Source: Salipiger bermudensis
GTDB lineage: Bacteria; Pseudomonadota; Alphaproteobacteria; Rhodobacterales; Rhodobacteraceae
Reading direction: 5' to 3'
DNA: 64,000 nucleotides
Assembly (NCBI RefSeq): GCF_019801965.1
Contig: NZ_JAHVIA010000005.1
Location: 124,001 to 188,000, forward strand
Shown piece by piece: positions 26,203 to 35,041 of this stretch. Both the position numbers and the translations under genes were made by a program. A model generated the notes under the pieces. That model did not search any database. It was not told the origin of the DNA and saw only the letters and a program-made list of their open reading frames with translations. Each line of letters starts with the position of its first letter. Within the stretch, counting starts at the first letter, position 1.

Positions 26203-26535
26203 ATGTGGAGCCTTTCCCTCCCGCCCTTGCCGGCCCCGACGCTCGTGCTCGGCACCGCGGCCGGCTACGCGATTGCCACCATCGGCATGAAGCTTTCCGC
26301 CCAGGGCCACCTGCCCGCCGGTCTCAGCCTCGCGATCGCGGGCTTTCTCGGCGCCTTCCTCGCCGAGATCCTGTTGATGCGGCGGGCCGAGCTTTCGGTT
26401 GTCTATCTCGCCATCATCGCCGCCGAGACACTGCTGGTACTCGGCTATGCCAGCTGGATCGGCGAGGGGCTGAGCCTGCGGCAGACCCTCGGCGCGGCGA
26501 TGGTGCTGGCCGGGCTGGCGGTGGTCTCGGTCTGA
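26203..26535 (+). CDS. Small four-helix membrane protein, SMR/DMT-transporter-like
   Basis: A 110-residue protein with four hydrophobic helices (PTLVLGTAAGYAIATIGMKL, LSLAIAGFLGAFLAEILLM, VVYLAIIAAETLLVLGYASW, LGAAMVLAGLAVVSV). Size, helix count and the final pattern GEGLSLRQTLGAAMVLAGLA resemble small multidrug resistance proteins and half-size EamA transporters. The membrane glutamates here (AEILL, AAETL) are not in the usual first-helix position, so drug export should not be assumed. The ATG at 26203 is chosen because the 31 upstream residues of the longer frame look non-coding; GAAGG precedes it. It stands alone before the M20 peptidase gene. Confidence 0.6.
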   Translation: MWSLSLPPLPAPTLVLGTAAGYAIATIGMKLSAQGHLPAGLSLAIAGFLGAFLAEILLMRRAELSVVYLAIIAAETLLVLGYASWIGEGLSLRQTLGAAMVLAGLAVVSV

Positions 26536-26648
26536 CACGGGCGCAGGTCTGACACGGGCCTTGGTCCAGGCGCCGGCTCTGGACAGTGCGGAAGGCGCTG
26601 CTAGGGTCGCGGCCATCTGATCTCCCCAACGCCACAGGAGCACAAGGC

Positions 26649-28022
26649 ATGTCCCTCGACGCCGTTCTCGCCCGCATCGACAGCGATCTCCCCGCCGCAA
26701 CCGATCGTCTGCTCGAGCTTCTCCGCATCCAGTCGATCTCGACCGACCCGGCCTACAAGGCGGAGTGCGACAAGGCCGCCGACTGGCTGGTGGCCGACCT
26801 CCGGTCGATCGGCGTGAGCGCCGAGAAGCGCCCGACCCCGGGCCACCCGATGGTGGTGGGCCATGTGGACGGCCCCGGCCCGCACGTGCTGTTCTACGGC
26901 CATTATGATGTGCAGCCGGTCGACCCGCTCAATCTCTGGGACCGGGACCCGTTCGATCCGGCCATCGAGGAGACGCCCAAGGGCAAGGTGATCCGCGGCC
27001 GTGGCGCCTCGGACGACAAGGGCCAGCTGATGACCTTCATCGAGGCCTGCCGCGCCTACAAGGCCGAGCACGGCGCCCTGCCCTGCAAGATCACCTTCTT
27101 CCTCGAGGGCGAGGAAGAGAGCGGCTCGCCGTCGCTGGTGCCGTTCATGAAGGAGAACGCCGAGGAGCTGAAGGCCGAGATCGCGCTGATCTGCGACACC
27201 GGCCTGTTCCAGTCCAAGACCCCGGCAATCATGACCATGCTGCGCGGCCTGCTGGGCGAGGAACTGACCATCACCGGCCCCGACAAGGATCTGCACTCGG
27301 GCATGTATGGCGGCATCGCGATGAACCCCGCCCGCGTGCTCACCAAGATCCTTGGCGGGCTCTTCGACGAGAACGGCGTGATCCAGGTGCCCGAGCTTTA
27401 TGAAGGTGTGCCGGAGTTGTCGGACGAGTTGAAGGCGCAGTGGGAGGGGCTGGGCTTCGACGCCGAGGGCTTCCTCGGCGATGTCGGGCTGTCGATCCCG
27501 GCGGGCGAGCGCAGCGTCAGCCCGCTCGAGATGATCTGGGCCCGCCCCACCGCCGAGATCAATGGCATCTGGTCGGGCTATACCGGCGACGGCTTCAAGA
27601 CCGTGCTGCCCTCCGAGGCCCATGCCAAGATCAGCTTCCGCCTCGTCGGCACGCAGGACCCGGAGGCGATCCGCAAGAACTTCCGCGCCTGGGTGGAGGC
27701 GCAGATCCCGGCCGACTGCAAGATCGCCTGGAAGGACCACAGCTGCTCGCCCGCCTCTCAGATGTCGACCGAGCATCCGGGCTTCGAGGCGGCACGCAAG
27801 GCGCTGTCCGACGAATGGCCCGATCCGGCTGCCTATGCGGGCTGCGGCGGCTCGATCCCGATCGCCGGCTACTTCAAGACCATCCTAGACATGGACGCCA
27901 TGCTGGTGGGCTGGGGCAAGGATGACGACCAGATCCACTCGCCCAACGAGAAGTACGACCTCGAAAGCTATCACAAGGGTATTCGCAGCTGGGCGCGCAT
28001 CCTCGATGCAATGTCGGCCTGA
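26649..28022 (+). CDS. M20-family metallopeptidase (dipeptidase/carboxypeptidase type)
   Basis: A 457-residue cytosolic di-zinc peptidase. Metal-site motifs are FYGHYDVQPVDPLNLW, GRGASDDKGQ and the catalytic pair in EGEEESGSPSL; the dimerisation (lid) domain lies in the middle (SGMYGGIAMNPARVL and following). These features place it with ArgE/DapE-related dipeptidases such as CNDP-type enzymes, hydrolysing short peptides. The substrate cannot be told. The ATG at 26649 is preceded by CAGGAGCACAAGGC. A structured hairpin region follows at 28037-28075. Confidence 0.93.
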   Translation: MSLDAVLARIDSDLPAATDRLLELLRIQSISTDPAYKAECDKAADWLVADLRSIGVSAEKRPTPGHPMVVGHVDGPGPHVLFYGHYDVQPVDPLNLWDRDPFDPAIEETPKGKVIRGRGASDDKGQLMTFIEACRAYKAEHGALPCKITFFLEGEEESGSPSLVPFMKENAEELKAEIALICDTGLFQSKTPAIMTMLRGLLGEELTITGPDKDLHSGMYGGIAMNPARVLTKILGGLFDENGVIQVPELYEGVPELSDELKAQWEGLGFDAEGFLGDVGLSIPAGERSVSPLEMIWARPTAEINGIWSGYTGDGFKTVLPSEAHAKISFRLVGTQDPEAIRKNFRAWVEAQIPADCKIAWKDHSCSPASQMSTEHPGFEAARKALSDEWPDPAAYAGCGGSIPIAGYFKTILDMDAMLVGWGKDDDQIHSPNEKYDLESYHKGIRSWARILDAMSA

Positions 28023-28036
28023 CGACAGATGAACAA

Positions 28037-28075
28037 CCTGAAGGGGATTCGTCAGAATCGCGTTTCCCCTTCAGG
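28037..28075 (+). terminator. Hairpin terminator of the M20 peptidase gene
   Basis: CCTGAAGGGGA (28037-28047) pairs perfectly with TCCCCTTCAGG (28065-28075), and an inner GATTC/GAATC stem folds within the loop. No clear U-tract follows. Confidence 0.55.
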
Positions 28076-28145
28076 GCCCTCCAACGCGCCGATTTGCCGC
28101 CGTTGGGACCACTTGCGGCCCAGTTTCGCCACAATGTCGCCCCGA

Positions 28146-28173
28146 TTGACCAGATTCCGCGAAAAACTATCTA
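28146..28173 (+). promoter_or_regulatory. Predicted promoter of the membrane protein gene at 28334
   Basis: TTGACC (28146-28151) and TATCTA (28168-28173) with a 16-bp spacer. The transcript would have a leader of about 150 nt. Confidence 0.6.
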
Positions 28174-28251
28174 AACGTGTGCGAAAATCTTCTTCCTCAA
28201 AACGTCTTCAAGCCAAAATCGCCCCAAGAAAATGCCATGATTGGTTTCTAG

Positions 28252-28269
28252 CCTACCCTTAAGGATAGG
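28252..28269. promoter_or_regulatory. 18-bp near-perfect palindrome in the leader of the 28334 gene
   Basis: CCTACCCTT (28252-28260) and AAGGATAGG (28261-28269) are inverted copies with one mismatched pair and no spacer. It could be an operator or a leader hairpin. Confidence 0.4.
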
Positions 28270-28333
28270 GGAGACCGCCCAACAGGACGGGCCGCCTCGC
28301 AAGAAGAAGAGCTTAAGGGTCAAGGTCTCGGAC

Positions 28334-28864
28334 ATGAGAAACTACACGTTTCGCAAGCAGACGCAGCAGGACTTCCAGCAACGCGTTCAGCGCATCGATC
28401 CGTATTACTTCAAGCATGGCGATACCAAGCGCACTTGCTCGCGCCCTGCCCGCCCGCTTCTGTCGCTGGTGATGGGCTTCGGCTGGGCCTACCTGATCTT
28501 CACCGTGGCGCGCAATCGCACCCAGATCGAGGAAAGCCTCCTCCAGGGCGCTCTGCCGGCCCAGTATCATGACTACATCTTCTTCATGCTCGCGGGTCTG
28601 CTGTCGATCTCGGCGGTCATGCTGGGCGGCCACCTGCTCCGCTTCCTGATGTCGCGCCGCGCCAGCAACGGCAAGCGCAACTCCGGCGGTCTGCTGGTCG
28701 GTGCCCTCGCCGCCGGCGCGCTGGCCTATACCCCCGCCGATGTGTTCGACAACGGCCTCGGCCTTCTGCACGAGAATTCCAACGCGCTGATCCTCGCGGC
28801 CTCCGAGGGCGTCAATGTCGACCTTGCCTCGATCTCCTTCGTGTCGTCGAACGGCCTGAACTGA
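28334..28864 (+). CDS. Membrane protein of unknown function
   Basis: A 176-residue protein starting MRNYTFRKQTQQDFQQRVQR. A charged N-terminal segment (1-40) with the motif RIDPYYFKHG is followed by two clear membrane helices (LLSLVMGFGWAYLIFTV and YIFFMLAGLLSISAVMLGG) and a weaker Gly/Ala-rich segment (SGGLLVGALAAGALAYTPAD). No family was recognised. The ATG at 28334 was chosen because the upstream 31 codons overlap the leader palindrome; AAGG lies at 9 nt. A strong promoter and long leader suggest it is well expressed. Confidence 0.65.
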   Translation: MRNYTFRKQTQQDFQQRVQRIDPYYFKHGDTKRTCSRPARPLLSLVMGFGWAYLIFTVARNRTQIEESLLQGALPAQYHDYIFFMLAGLLSISAVMLGGHLLRFLMSRRASNGKRNSGGLLVGALAAGALAYTPADVFDNGLGLLHENSNALILAASEGVNVDLASISFVSSNGLN

Positions 28865-28907
28865 GCCGCCGCTTGACGCGGCCCCGCTGCCGCGCTTCCC
28901 TGCGGCC

Positions 28908-29795
28908 ATGAGCACGCAGCCTCCGACGCCGACCGAGACCCGCGCAGCCGAGATCGGCGACCACACGATCACCTATGACATTGCCGGAAACGGACCACCG
29001 CTGCTCCTGCTGCACGGCTATCCGCAATGCCGCGCCCTCTGGCGCCCGCTGCTCCCCCACCTCACCGATGCCTTCACCGTGATCGCCGCAGATCTGCGCG
29101 GCTATGGTGACAGCTGGATGCCCGACAGCATGGAGGCGATGAGCTTCCGCAACATGGGCAGCGACATGCTGGCGCTGATGACGACGCTCGACTTCGAGCG
29201 CTTCCACCTCGCCGGCCACGATCGCGGCGCGCGGGTCAGCCACCGCATGGCGCTCGACGCGCCCGGGCGCCTGGCTTCGGTCTCGCTGCTCGACATCGTG
29301 CCGACCCATCACCTGCTGAGCCACTGCACGCAGGAGGTGGCGCGCGCCTATTACCACTGGTTCTTCCTCGCCCAGCCCGCGCCCTTCCCCGAAACCCTGA
29401 TCGGCCACGATCCCGAGACCTATTTCGAGCGCTGCCTGCTGGGCTTCGGCAAGGCGCAGCTGTCGGATTTCGCCCCCGAGCTCCTGGCCGAATACCGACG
29501 CGCCTGGGCGCAATCGGGCGCCATCCGCGCCGGCTGCAACGACTATCGCGCTGCCATCGAGATCGATTTCCACCACGACGCCGCCGACCTGGGCCGCAAG
29601 GTCGCGGTGCCGACGCAGGTTCTCTACGGCGCCGAAGGCGCCATGGCCCGGCTGATGGACGTGCCCGCCACATGGGCCGACCGGCTGGAGAGGATGGAGG
29701 CGCAGGCAATCGCCGGGGGCCACTTCTTCCCCGATCAATCTCCCGCGGAGACCGCCGCAGCGCTGCGCGCCTTTCACCTCCGGCACGTGGCCTAG
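28908..29795 (+). CDS. Alpha/beta hydrolase, predicted fluoroacetate/haloacetate dehalogenase
   Basis: A 295-residue alpha/beta hydrolase in which the nucleophile is Asp, not Ser: GHDRGARVSHR gives Asp105 with Arg106 and Arg109. With a constant offset, the full active site of the Rhodopseudomonas palustris fluoroacetate dehalogenase appears: acid Asp129 (LLDIVP), His150-Trp151 (YYHWFF) and Tyr213 lining the halide pocket, and His272 (GGHFFPD) as base. Such enzymes hydrolyse fluoroacetate to glycolate and fluoride; epoxide hydrolase is the nearest alternative. The comparison is from memory of the published enzyme. The ribosome site is weak. The gene converges on the glycosyltransferase gene with a 4-bp overlap of ends. 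Confidence 0.8.
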   Translation: MSTQPPTPTETRAAEIGDHTITYDIAGNGPPLLLLHGYPQCRALWRPLLPHLTDAFTVIAADLRGYGDSWMPDSMEAMSFRNMGSDMLALMTTLDFERFHLAGHDRGARVSHRMALDAPGRLASVSLLDIVPTHHLLSHCTQEVARAYYHWFFLAQPAPFPETLIGHDPETYFERCLLGFGKAQLSDFAPELLAEYRRAWAQSGAIRAGCNDYRAAIEIDFHHDAADLGRKVAVPTQVLYGAEGAMARLMDVPATWADRLERMEAQAIAGGHFFPDQSPAETAAALRAFHLRHVA

Positions 29796-30667
29796 AAGAT
29801 CCCGCTGAAGCGCTCCGGCAGCAGGTATTGCTGGTCGTAATCCGGCCGGTCGAACTGCCAGAAGCCGGTCTCGCCCCGCGGCTTCCAGCTCCGCTTCATG
29901 CGCTTGCGCACCCAGCCAAGATCGAACCCCTCCTGCATCGGCAGCGCCGCGAAGCCCTCGAAGACCGCGCGGTCCTCCCCCCGCGCCTCGGCGAACCAGT
30001 GCCGCCCGATCGCCGCCTCCTTCACCCCCACGCCGACCTCCTCCGTCACCGCGTTGCGGCGGTTCATCGTCTCGACATAGGTGCCGAAATCGCAGAACTT
30101 CAGGTGGAAGAGATAGAGCGGGTCCGGCGTGAACAGCTTCGAGGCCTGGGTGAAATGCCCGCCCCGCGCAATCTTGGTGCCAAGCGAGAGCACGCAGGGC
30201 TTGGAGTAATGCGGTGCCAGCCGCGCGTGCCGACGCGGCCCGAGGATGGCACCCTCGACGGGCTGCTCCTCGAGATCGATGCGGTGGATCACCTCGAGCC
30301 CCAGCGGCGTCAGAACCCGCCGCAGCGGCTGCTCGGCGAGATAGTCGACGAGGCCGCGCCCCTCGGCGGGGTCCAGCACCACCAACTCGTCCACATCGCC
30401 GACGATGACATGGCTGTAATAGCTGCGCAGCCCGGCCACGAGGCCGTTCAAGAGCCGCCAGCGCTTCATGTCGAAATTCGGATGCGGATCGCCGGGGATG
30501 CCGATCACGTTGCAGCCCTCGGCAAGCCGCGCCACCTCTGCGCCGCGCCCGTGATTAACGACGTAGCAATTCTCGCGCCCCAGCATCTCGCCGTAATGAC
30601 GCAGCCACGCCTTCAGGAAGAAGGCGTCGTCCCGCACCATCGTCACCGCCGCCACGACCGATTGCAT
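29792..30667 (-). CDS. Glycosyltransferase family 2/92-like protein
   Basis: A protein of about 291 residues with no membrane segment. The N-terminus SVVAAVTMVRDDAFFLKAWLRHYGE and the metal/nucleotide-sugar motif GDVDELVVLDP match the Glyco_tranf_2_4 type often found in polysaccharide and glycoprotein loci. Later motifs include KFCDFGTYVETMN. Sugar donor and acceptor are unknown. Two in-frame ATGs (30676 and 30667) both follow purine-rich AAGGAAGGG, so the exact start is uncertain. A predicted sulfotransferase is encoded divergently, suggesting a shared role in modifying a surface glycan. Confidence 0.8.
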   Translation of the reverse strand: MQSVVAAVTMVRDDAFFLKAWLRHYGEMLGRENCYVVNHGRGAEVARLAEGCNVIGIPGDPHPNFDMKRWRLLNGLVAGLRSYYSHVIVGDVDELVVLDPAEGRGLVDYLAEQPLRRVLTPLGLEVIHRIDLEEQPVEGAILGPRRHARLAPHYSKPCVLSLGTKIARGGHFTQASKLFTPDPLYLFHLKFCDFGTYVETMNRRNAVTEEVGVGVKEAAIGRHWFAEARGEDRAVFEGFAALPMQEGFDLGWVRKRMKRSWKPRGETGFWQFDRPDYDQQYLLPERFSGIF

Positions 30668-30790
30668 CCGCCCCATCCCTTCCTTGCCAGCTGCCCCCTC
30701 GATACCCTATCGCCGTGTCACGCTGAAGAGAATCGACATTGCCAGCCCGGCCCGCCAGCGTTGCGGGCATATCACGCGAGGCCCGCCCGC

Positions 30791-31540
30791 ATGCTCCCCG
30801 ATACCTTCCCCGAGACCGGCCTGCATTTTGCCCAGACCGGCGCCAGGATCACCCGCTACCAGACCTTCGGCGAGCGCTCCTCGGGCACCAACTACGTCAA
30901 GCGGCTGATCGGGCGGAACACCGCGCTGGCCCCGAGCGACGATTTCGGCTGGAAGCACGGATTCCCGCACATGACCGCGATCCCCGCCGATCTCGCGGTG
31001 ATCTGCGTTCTCCGCCACGCCGCCGAATGGGCCCTCTCGATGCACGCGAAGCCCTGGCACTGCCCGCCCGAGATGCAGCGCCTTCCCTTCCCCGACTTCC
31101 TGCGCGCCGAGTGGGCCACCATTGCCGATCGCCCGCGCTATTTCCCGGACGTGAAGGCCCATGGCGGCACCGGCGAGCCACTGCAGCTCGACCGCCACCC
31201 GCTGACCGGCGCGCCCTTCGCCAATCTTTTCGCCCTGCGCCGCGCCAAGCTCGAGGGGCTGCTGGGCTTCCTCAACCGCGACTGTTCCGTGATCTTCTGC
31301 CGGCTCGAAACCGTCCAGAGCGACCCACAGGGCTTCCTGAAGACCCTCGAGACGCGCCTCGCGCTGCCACCGGCGCCGCAACCCTACCGGCCGGTGGTCA
31401 AACGCCTCGGATCGCGCTTCCTGCCGTCTGTCGACGACCGCCCCGAGACCCCGTCGGTGCTGGCGCCGGAGGATCTCACCTTCCTGCAAAGCCAGCTCGA
31501 TCTCGGGCGCGAAGCGGATCTCGGCTACCGCTATTCGTGA
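30791..31540 (+). CDS. Sulfotransferase-like P-loop protein
   Basis: A 249-residue protein. The segment YQTFGERSSGTNYVKRLI near residues 23-40 is the phosphosulfate-binding loop of sulfotransferase-fold proteins (GERSSGTN), followed by WKHGFPH and the core CVLRHAAEWALSMH, where the Arg would contact PAPS. It probably transfers sulfate to a surface sugar; kinase-like relatives of the fold are possible. The ATG at 30791 follows GCGAGG. Its end overlaps the convergent DUF3422 gene by 10 bp. Confidence 0.7.
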   Translation: MLPDTFPETGLHFAQTGARITRYQTFGERSSGTNYVKRLIGRNTALAPSDDFGWKHGFPHMTAIPADLAVICVLRHAAEWALSMHAKPWHCPPEMQRLPFPDFLRAEWATIADRPRYFPDVKAHGGTGEPLQLDRHPLTGAPFANLFALRRAKLEGLLGFLNRDCSVIFCRLETVQSDPQGFLKTLETRLALPPAPQPYRPVVKRLGSRFLPSVDDRPETPSVLAPEDLTFLQSQLDLGREADLGYRYS

Positions 31541-32832
31541 GTCTCCCCGCCCTCGACCTTGGCGCGGATGCGCCTGAGCCCGAGCCACACCGCCAGAACC
31601 ACCGGCGGCACCACCAGCGCCGTCATCATGCCCTTGCTGAGCCCCGCCATGCCCGCCACCGGGTAGAGCAGGTAGGCCACCAGAGAGACGGCGTAATAGC
31701 TGATCGCCACGACCGAAAGCCCCTCGACCGTGTGCTGCAGCCGCAGCTGCAGCCCGGCGCGCCGATCCATGCTCTCAAGCAGGTCTTGGTTCTGCGCCGA
31801 GCGCTTGACCTCGACCCGGGTGCGCAGCAGATCGCCCGCCCGCATCGCCCGGGCCGACATCGCCTCGAGCCGCTTCTCGGCACTCTTCACCGTGCGCATC
31901 GCAGGATCGAAGCGCCGCGCCATGAACTCGCGGAAGGTCTGCCGCCCCTCGAAGCGCTCCTCGCGCAGCACCGCGATGCGCTGCGTCACCAGCGCCTCGT
32001 AGGCGCCGGTGGCCGAGAGCCGGAACGCGGTCTGCGCCGCCAGGGTCTCGAGCTCGGAAGACACCCGCAGGAGCGCCTGCAGCGTGTCCTCCTCCGGCGC
32101 ATCGCCATGGGTCATGGCGGTCATCAGCTCGGTCAGCTCCTCGTCGATCTCGGTCATCCGCGGCTGGATCGCCCGCACCCGCGTGAAGCCCAGCATCGAC
32201 AGCGCCTTGTAGGTCTCGATCTCGCAGAGCCGCTGCACGATGCGCCCGACCCGCCGCACCCCCACATCGCCGCGCGGGAACACCGCGAAACGCAGGTGGC
32301 CGCCGGAATCGATGCGGAAATCGCCGGCCACCACGACGGCATCGTCGATCACCCGGCTCACCGCGAGGCTGTCGGCCACCATCCACGAGGCGGTCAGATC
32401 GTTGATCTGGCTCTCATCCTCGGGCCGCGCACAGATCCGCAGCATCGCCGAGGTCACCCGCACGCCGGGCGCATCGCGCAGCCAGTCATCGGGAAAGACC
32501 TCGAAATCCGCCGGGTCGTAGGGCCGCTCCCCGAGCCCGTTCAGGAACACCGTGTAGGTGACGAACTCGGTGTGCTGCTCCCATTTCAGCACGTGCTTGC
32601 CGATCGGCGCGGTGAAATGCGTGGCGCCGGGCTGCGGATGCTGGGTGCCGTAGCGGTCGAGCAGGTCGATCAGGTGCGCGAGATCCTCCGAGCGGTCGCG
32701 CGAGGCCGCGTCCTGCGCCTTCTTGATGGCGAGGTAGACCGCCCTCGCGGGCGCCTGCAGCGCGGGAAACGGGCGGGCGTGCAGCTCGTTGGCGAGCTGG
32801 TAGCGCAGCGGGTGGTCCTCGATCGGGGGCAT
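31531..32832 (-). CDS. DUF3422 family membrane-anchored protein
   Basis: A 433-residue protein. The opening DHPLRYQLANELHARPFPAL and segments such as WEQHTEFVTYTVF match DUF3422, a proteobacterial family of unknown function. The middle contains long helices (RSAQNQDLLESMDRRAGLQL), and the C-terminus has two membrane helices (VVAISYYAVSLVAYLLYPVA and MTALVVPPVVLAVWLGLR), so a large cytoplasmic domain is tethered to the inner membrane. AAGGACGACAG precedes the start. DUF6314 lies upstream on the same strand with a 127-bp gap. Confidence 0.88.
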   Translation of the reverse strand: MPPIEDHPLRYQLANELHARPFPALQAPARAVYLAIKKAQDAASRDRSEDLAHLIDLLDRYGTQHPQPGATHFTAPIGKHVLKWEQHTEFVTYTVFLNGLGERPYDPADFEVFPDDWLRDAPGVRVTSAMLRICARPEDESQINDLTASWMVADSLAVSRVIDDAVVVAGDFRIDSGGHLRFAVFPRGDVGVRRVGRIVQRLCEIETYKALSMLGFTRVRAIQPRMTEIDEELTELMTAMTHGDAPEEDTLQALLRVSSELETLAAQTAFRLSATGAYEALVTQRIAVLREERFEGRQTFREFMARRFDPAMRTVKSAEKRLEAMSARAMRAGDLLRTRVEVKRSAQNQDLLESMDRRAGLQLRLQHTVEGLSVVAISYYAVSLVAYLLYPVAGMAGLSKGMMTALVVPPVVLAVWLGLRRIRAKVEGGETHE

Positions 32833-32959
32833 CTGTCGTCCTTGGGCAATTCCTTGCCGAAACCTACAAGGCCCTTGCCCGAAGTAAAGATAATTTCACC
32901 AGCCCTTTCAGAGCCTTAGCGGGATACCAGCGTATACCCGCCCGCAAGCCCCGGAAATC

Positions 32960-33367
32960 TCAGAGCTTTGCCTGCCCCAGCGGCAGGTAGCGCGAGACCA
33001 TGACATAGTCCTTGCGCGGCCCCCGCACCTGCCAGCGCGCCTGCCACTCCGGCCAGCGGCTGAAATCGTAGCTCACGTCATACTGGTCGGGATCGCACCA
33101 ATGCGCGGCCTCGCCGCCCTCGGCCGGCACCTGGTGAAAGAACCGCCCGTCGCCGAAGAACACCCGCAGCTCGCGGTCCCATCGATAGCGCCGCTCCGCG
33201 GCGAAGCGCCCCTGGCCCATCACCAGCTCACCGCGTTCGACATAGTCCGCGCCCTCACCCGCCGCGCGCCATTCCGCGATCCCCTCGAACCGCGCAGAGC
33301 TGCCATCGCCGTGCAAGATCTCCCGCTCGATCCGCCACGTTCCGAGAAACCCCTCCAACCCACGCAT
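32960..33367 (-). CDS. DUF6314 family protein
   Basis: A 135-residue soluble protein. The pattern LEGFLGTWRIEREILH, then ERRYRWDRELRVFFGDGRFFHQV, HWCDPDQYDVSYDF and RWQVRGPRKDYVMVSRY is that of a small lipocalin-like beta-barrel family known as DUF6314; function is unknown. The ATG at 33367 has AAGAAGGG upstream; the longer frame would run through a dispersed repeat and is rejected. Confidence 0.8.
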   Translation of the reverse strand: MRGLEGFLGTWRIEREILHGDGSSARFEGIAEWRAAGEGADYVERGELVMGQGRFAAERRYRWDRELRVFFGDGRFFHQVPAEGGEAAHWCDPDQYDVSYDFSRWPEWQARWQVRGPRKDYVMVSRYLPLGQAKL

Positions 33368-33375
33368 CGCCAAGC

Positions 33376-33442
33376 CCTTCTTTACGTCCAAAATACTCCG
33401 GGGGAGTCGCAGCTCCGCTGCGGCGGGGGCAGCGCCCCCTCT
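33376..33442 (+). repeat. Dispersed intergenic repeat, copy 2 (ATACTCC family)
   Basis: CTTCTTTACGTCCAAAATAC and CTCCGGGGGAGTCGCAG, then a short palindrome (GCAG-CTCC-GCTGC) and GGGGGCAGCGCCCCC. It lies directly before the DUF6314 gene, between it and purB. Confidence 0.8.
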
Positions 33443-33584
33443 TCTCCCGAGCCTGCCACCCCTCGCGCCCCAGGGGTACCGCCCAGGCCAACCCACCGCC
33501 TGCCGCGAAGGCAGCCAACCCTTGCCGCCCAGCCCCGCACGGCCTATGACGCGCGCAATCCGCACGCAACCCCGAGGACAGCCG

Positions 33585-34889
33585 ATGATCCCCCGTTATG
33601 CCCGCCCCGAGATGACCGCGATCTGGGAGCCCGCCACCAAGTTCCGCATCTGGTACGAGATCGAGGCCCATGCCTGCGACGCGCAGGCCAAGCTTGGCGT
33701 GATCCCGCAGGAAAACGCCGACGCCGTGTGGAAGGCCAAGGATGTCGAGTTCGACGTCGCCCGCATCGACGAGATCGAGGCCGTCACCAAGCATGATGTC
33801 ATCGCCTTCCTGACCCATCTCGCCGAGCACGTGGGCTCCGACGAGGCCCGCTTCGTGCACCAGGGCATGACCAGCTCCGACGTGCTCGACACCTGCCTCA
33901 ACGTGCAGCTGGTGCGCGCCGCCGACATCCTGCTCGAGGGCGTCGACAAGGTGCTCGCGGCGCTGAAGAAGCGCGCGCTAGAGCACAAGATGACGGTGCG
34001 CGTCGGCCGCTCCCACGGCATCCATGCCGAACCCACCACCATGGGCCTGACCTTCGCCCGCTTCTACGCCGAGATGGACCGCAACAAGAACCGTCTCGAG
34101 AAGGCCAAGTGGGAGATCGCCACTGGCGCGATCTCGGGCGCAGTTGGCACCTTCGCCAATATCGACCCGGCGGTCGAGGAGCATGTCTGCGACAAGCTCG
34201 GCCTGCGCCCGGAACCGATCTCGACGCAGGTGATCCCGCGCGACCGTCACGCGATGTTCTTTGCCACGCTCGGCGTCATCGCCTCCTCGATCGAGAACAT
34301 CGCCATCGAGATCCGTCACATGCAGCGCACCGAGGTGCTGGAGGGCGCCGAATTCTTCTCGATGGGCCAGAAGGGCTCCTCGGCGATGCCGCACAAGAAG
34401 AACCCGGTGCTGACCGAGAACCTCACCGGCCTCGCACGCCTGGTGCGCATGACGGTGATCCCGGCGATGGAGAACGTCGCCCTCTGGCACGAGCGCGACA
34501 TCTCGCACAGCTCGGTCGAGCGCGGCATCGGCCCCGATGCCACCATCACCCTCGACTTCGCGCTGAACCGCCTCGCCGGCGTCGTCGACAAGATGATCAT
34601 CTACCCGCAGAACATGCTCGACAACATGAACAAGTTCCCGGGTCTGGTGATGTCGCAGCGCGTGCTGCTGGCGCTGACCCAGGCCGGCGTGAGCCGCGAG
34701 GATGCCTATTCCATGGTGCAGCGCAACGCGCTCAAGGTCTGGGAAGAGCGCCTCGATTTCCGTGAGCTGCTGCTGGCGGATGAAGAGGTCGTGGCCGCGC
34801 TCGGCGTCGACGGCATCAACGAGAAGTTCGACATGGGCTACCACACCAAGCATGTCGACACGATCTTCAAGCGGGTCTTCGGCGAGTGA
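33585..34889 (+). CDS. purB: Adenylosuccinate lyase
   Basis: A 434-residue member of the fumarase/aspartase superfamily that removes fumarate from SAICAR and from adenylosuccinate in purine synthesis. It starts MIPRYARPEMTAIW as in most bacterial PurB. Catalytic segments include GMTSSDVLDTCLN, VGRSHGIHAEPTT and the signature loop KGSSAMPHKKNP. Length is normal. GAGGAC precedes the ATG. No other purine gene is nearby. A dispersed repeat lies upstream. Confidence 0.97.
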   Translation: MIPRYARPEMTAIWEPATKFRIWYEIEAHACDAQAKLGVIPQENADAVWKAKDVEFDVARIDEIEAVTKHDVIAFLTHLAEHVGSDEARFVHQGMTSSDVLDTCLNVQLVRAADILLEGVDKVLAALKKRALEHKMTVRVGRSHGIHAEPTTMGLTFARFYAEMDRNKNRLEKAKWEIATGAISGAVGTFANIDPAVEEHVCDKLGLRPEPISTQVIPRDRHAMFFATLGVIASSIENIAIEIRHMQRTEVLEGAEFFSMGQKGSSAMPHKKNPVLTENLTGLARLVRMTVIPAMENVALWHERDISHSSVERGIGPDATITLDFALNRLAGVVDKMIIYPQNMLDNMNKFPGLVMSQRVLLALTQAGVSREDAYSMVQRNALKVWEERLDFRELLLADEEVVAALGVDGINEKFDMGYHTKHVDTIFKRVFGE

Positions 34890-35041
34890 CCTCCCGACCA
34901 ATGGCGGGGACGGCACGACCGTCCTCGCCCCAGCCGCCGCAAGCGTCAACCCAGGGTTGACGCAGCGGCAACTTCCGGGCTCCACTGGTTTCGCCAGCGG
35001 TGCCCGACGCCCCGGCGCCGCGCCCAGCGAGGAGCCGCGCC

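Larger units (their letters stand above)
28023..28333. other. Intergenic region between the M20 peptidase and a membrane protein gene
   Basis: About 310 bp with no gene. It holds a terminator-like hairpin (28037-28075), a good promoter (28146-28173) and an 18-bp near-palindrome (28252-28269) in the leader of the next gene. Confidence 0.6.

Noticed and set aside
30739-32919. Plus-strand frame of 726 codons joining the sulfotransferase region and DUF3422 antisense
   Set aside because: Runs out of frame with the sulfotransferase and opposite DUF3422; no protein-like pattern.
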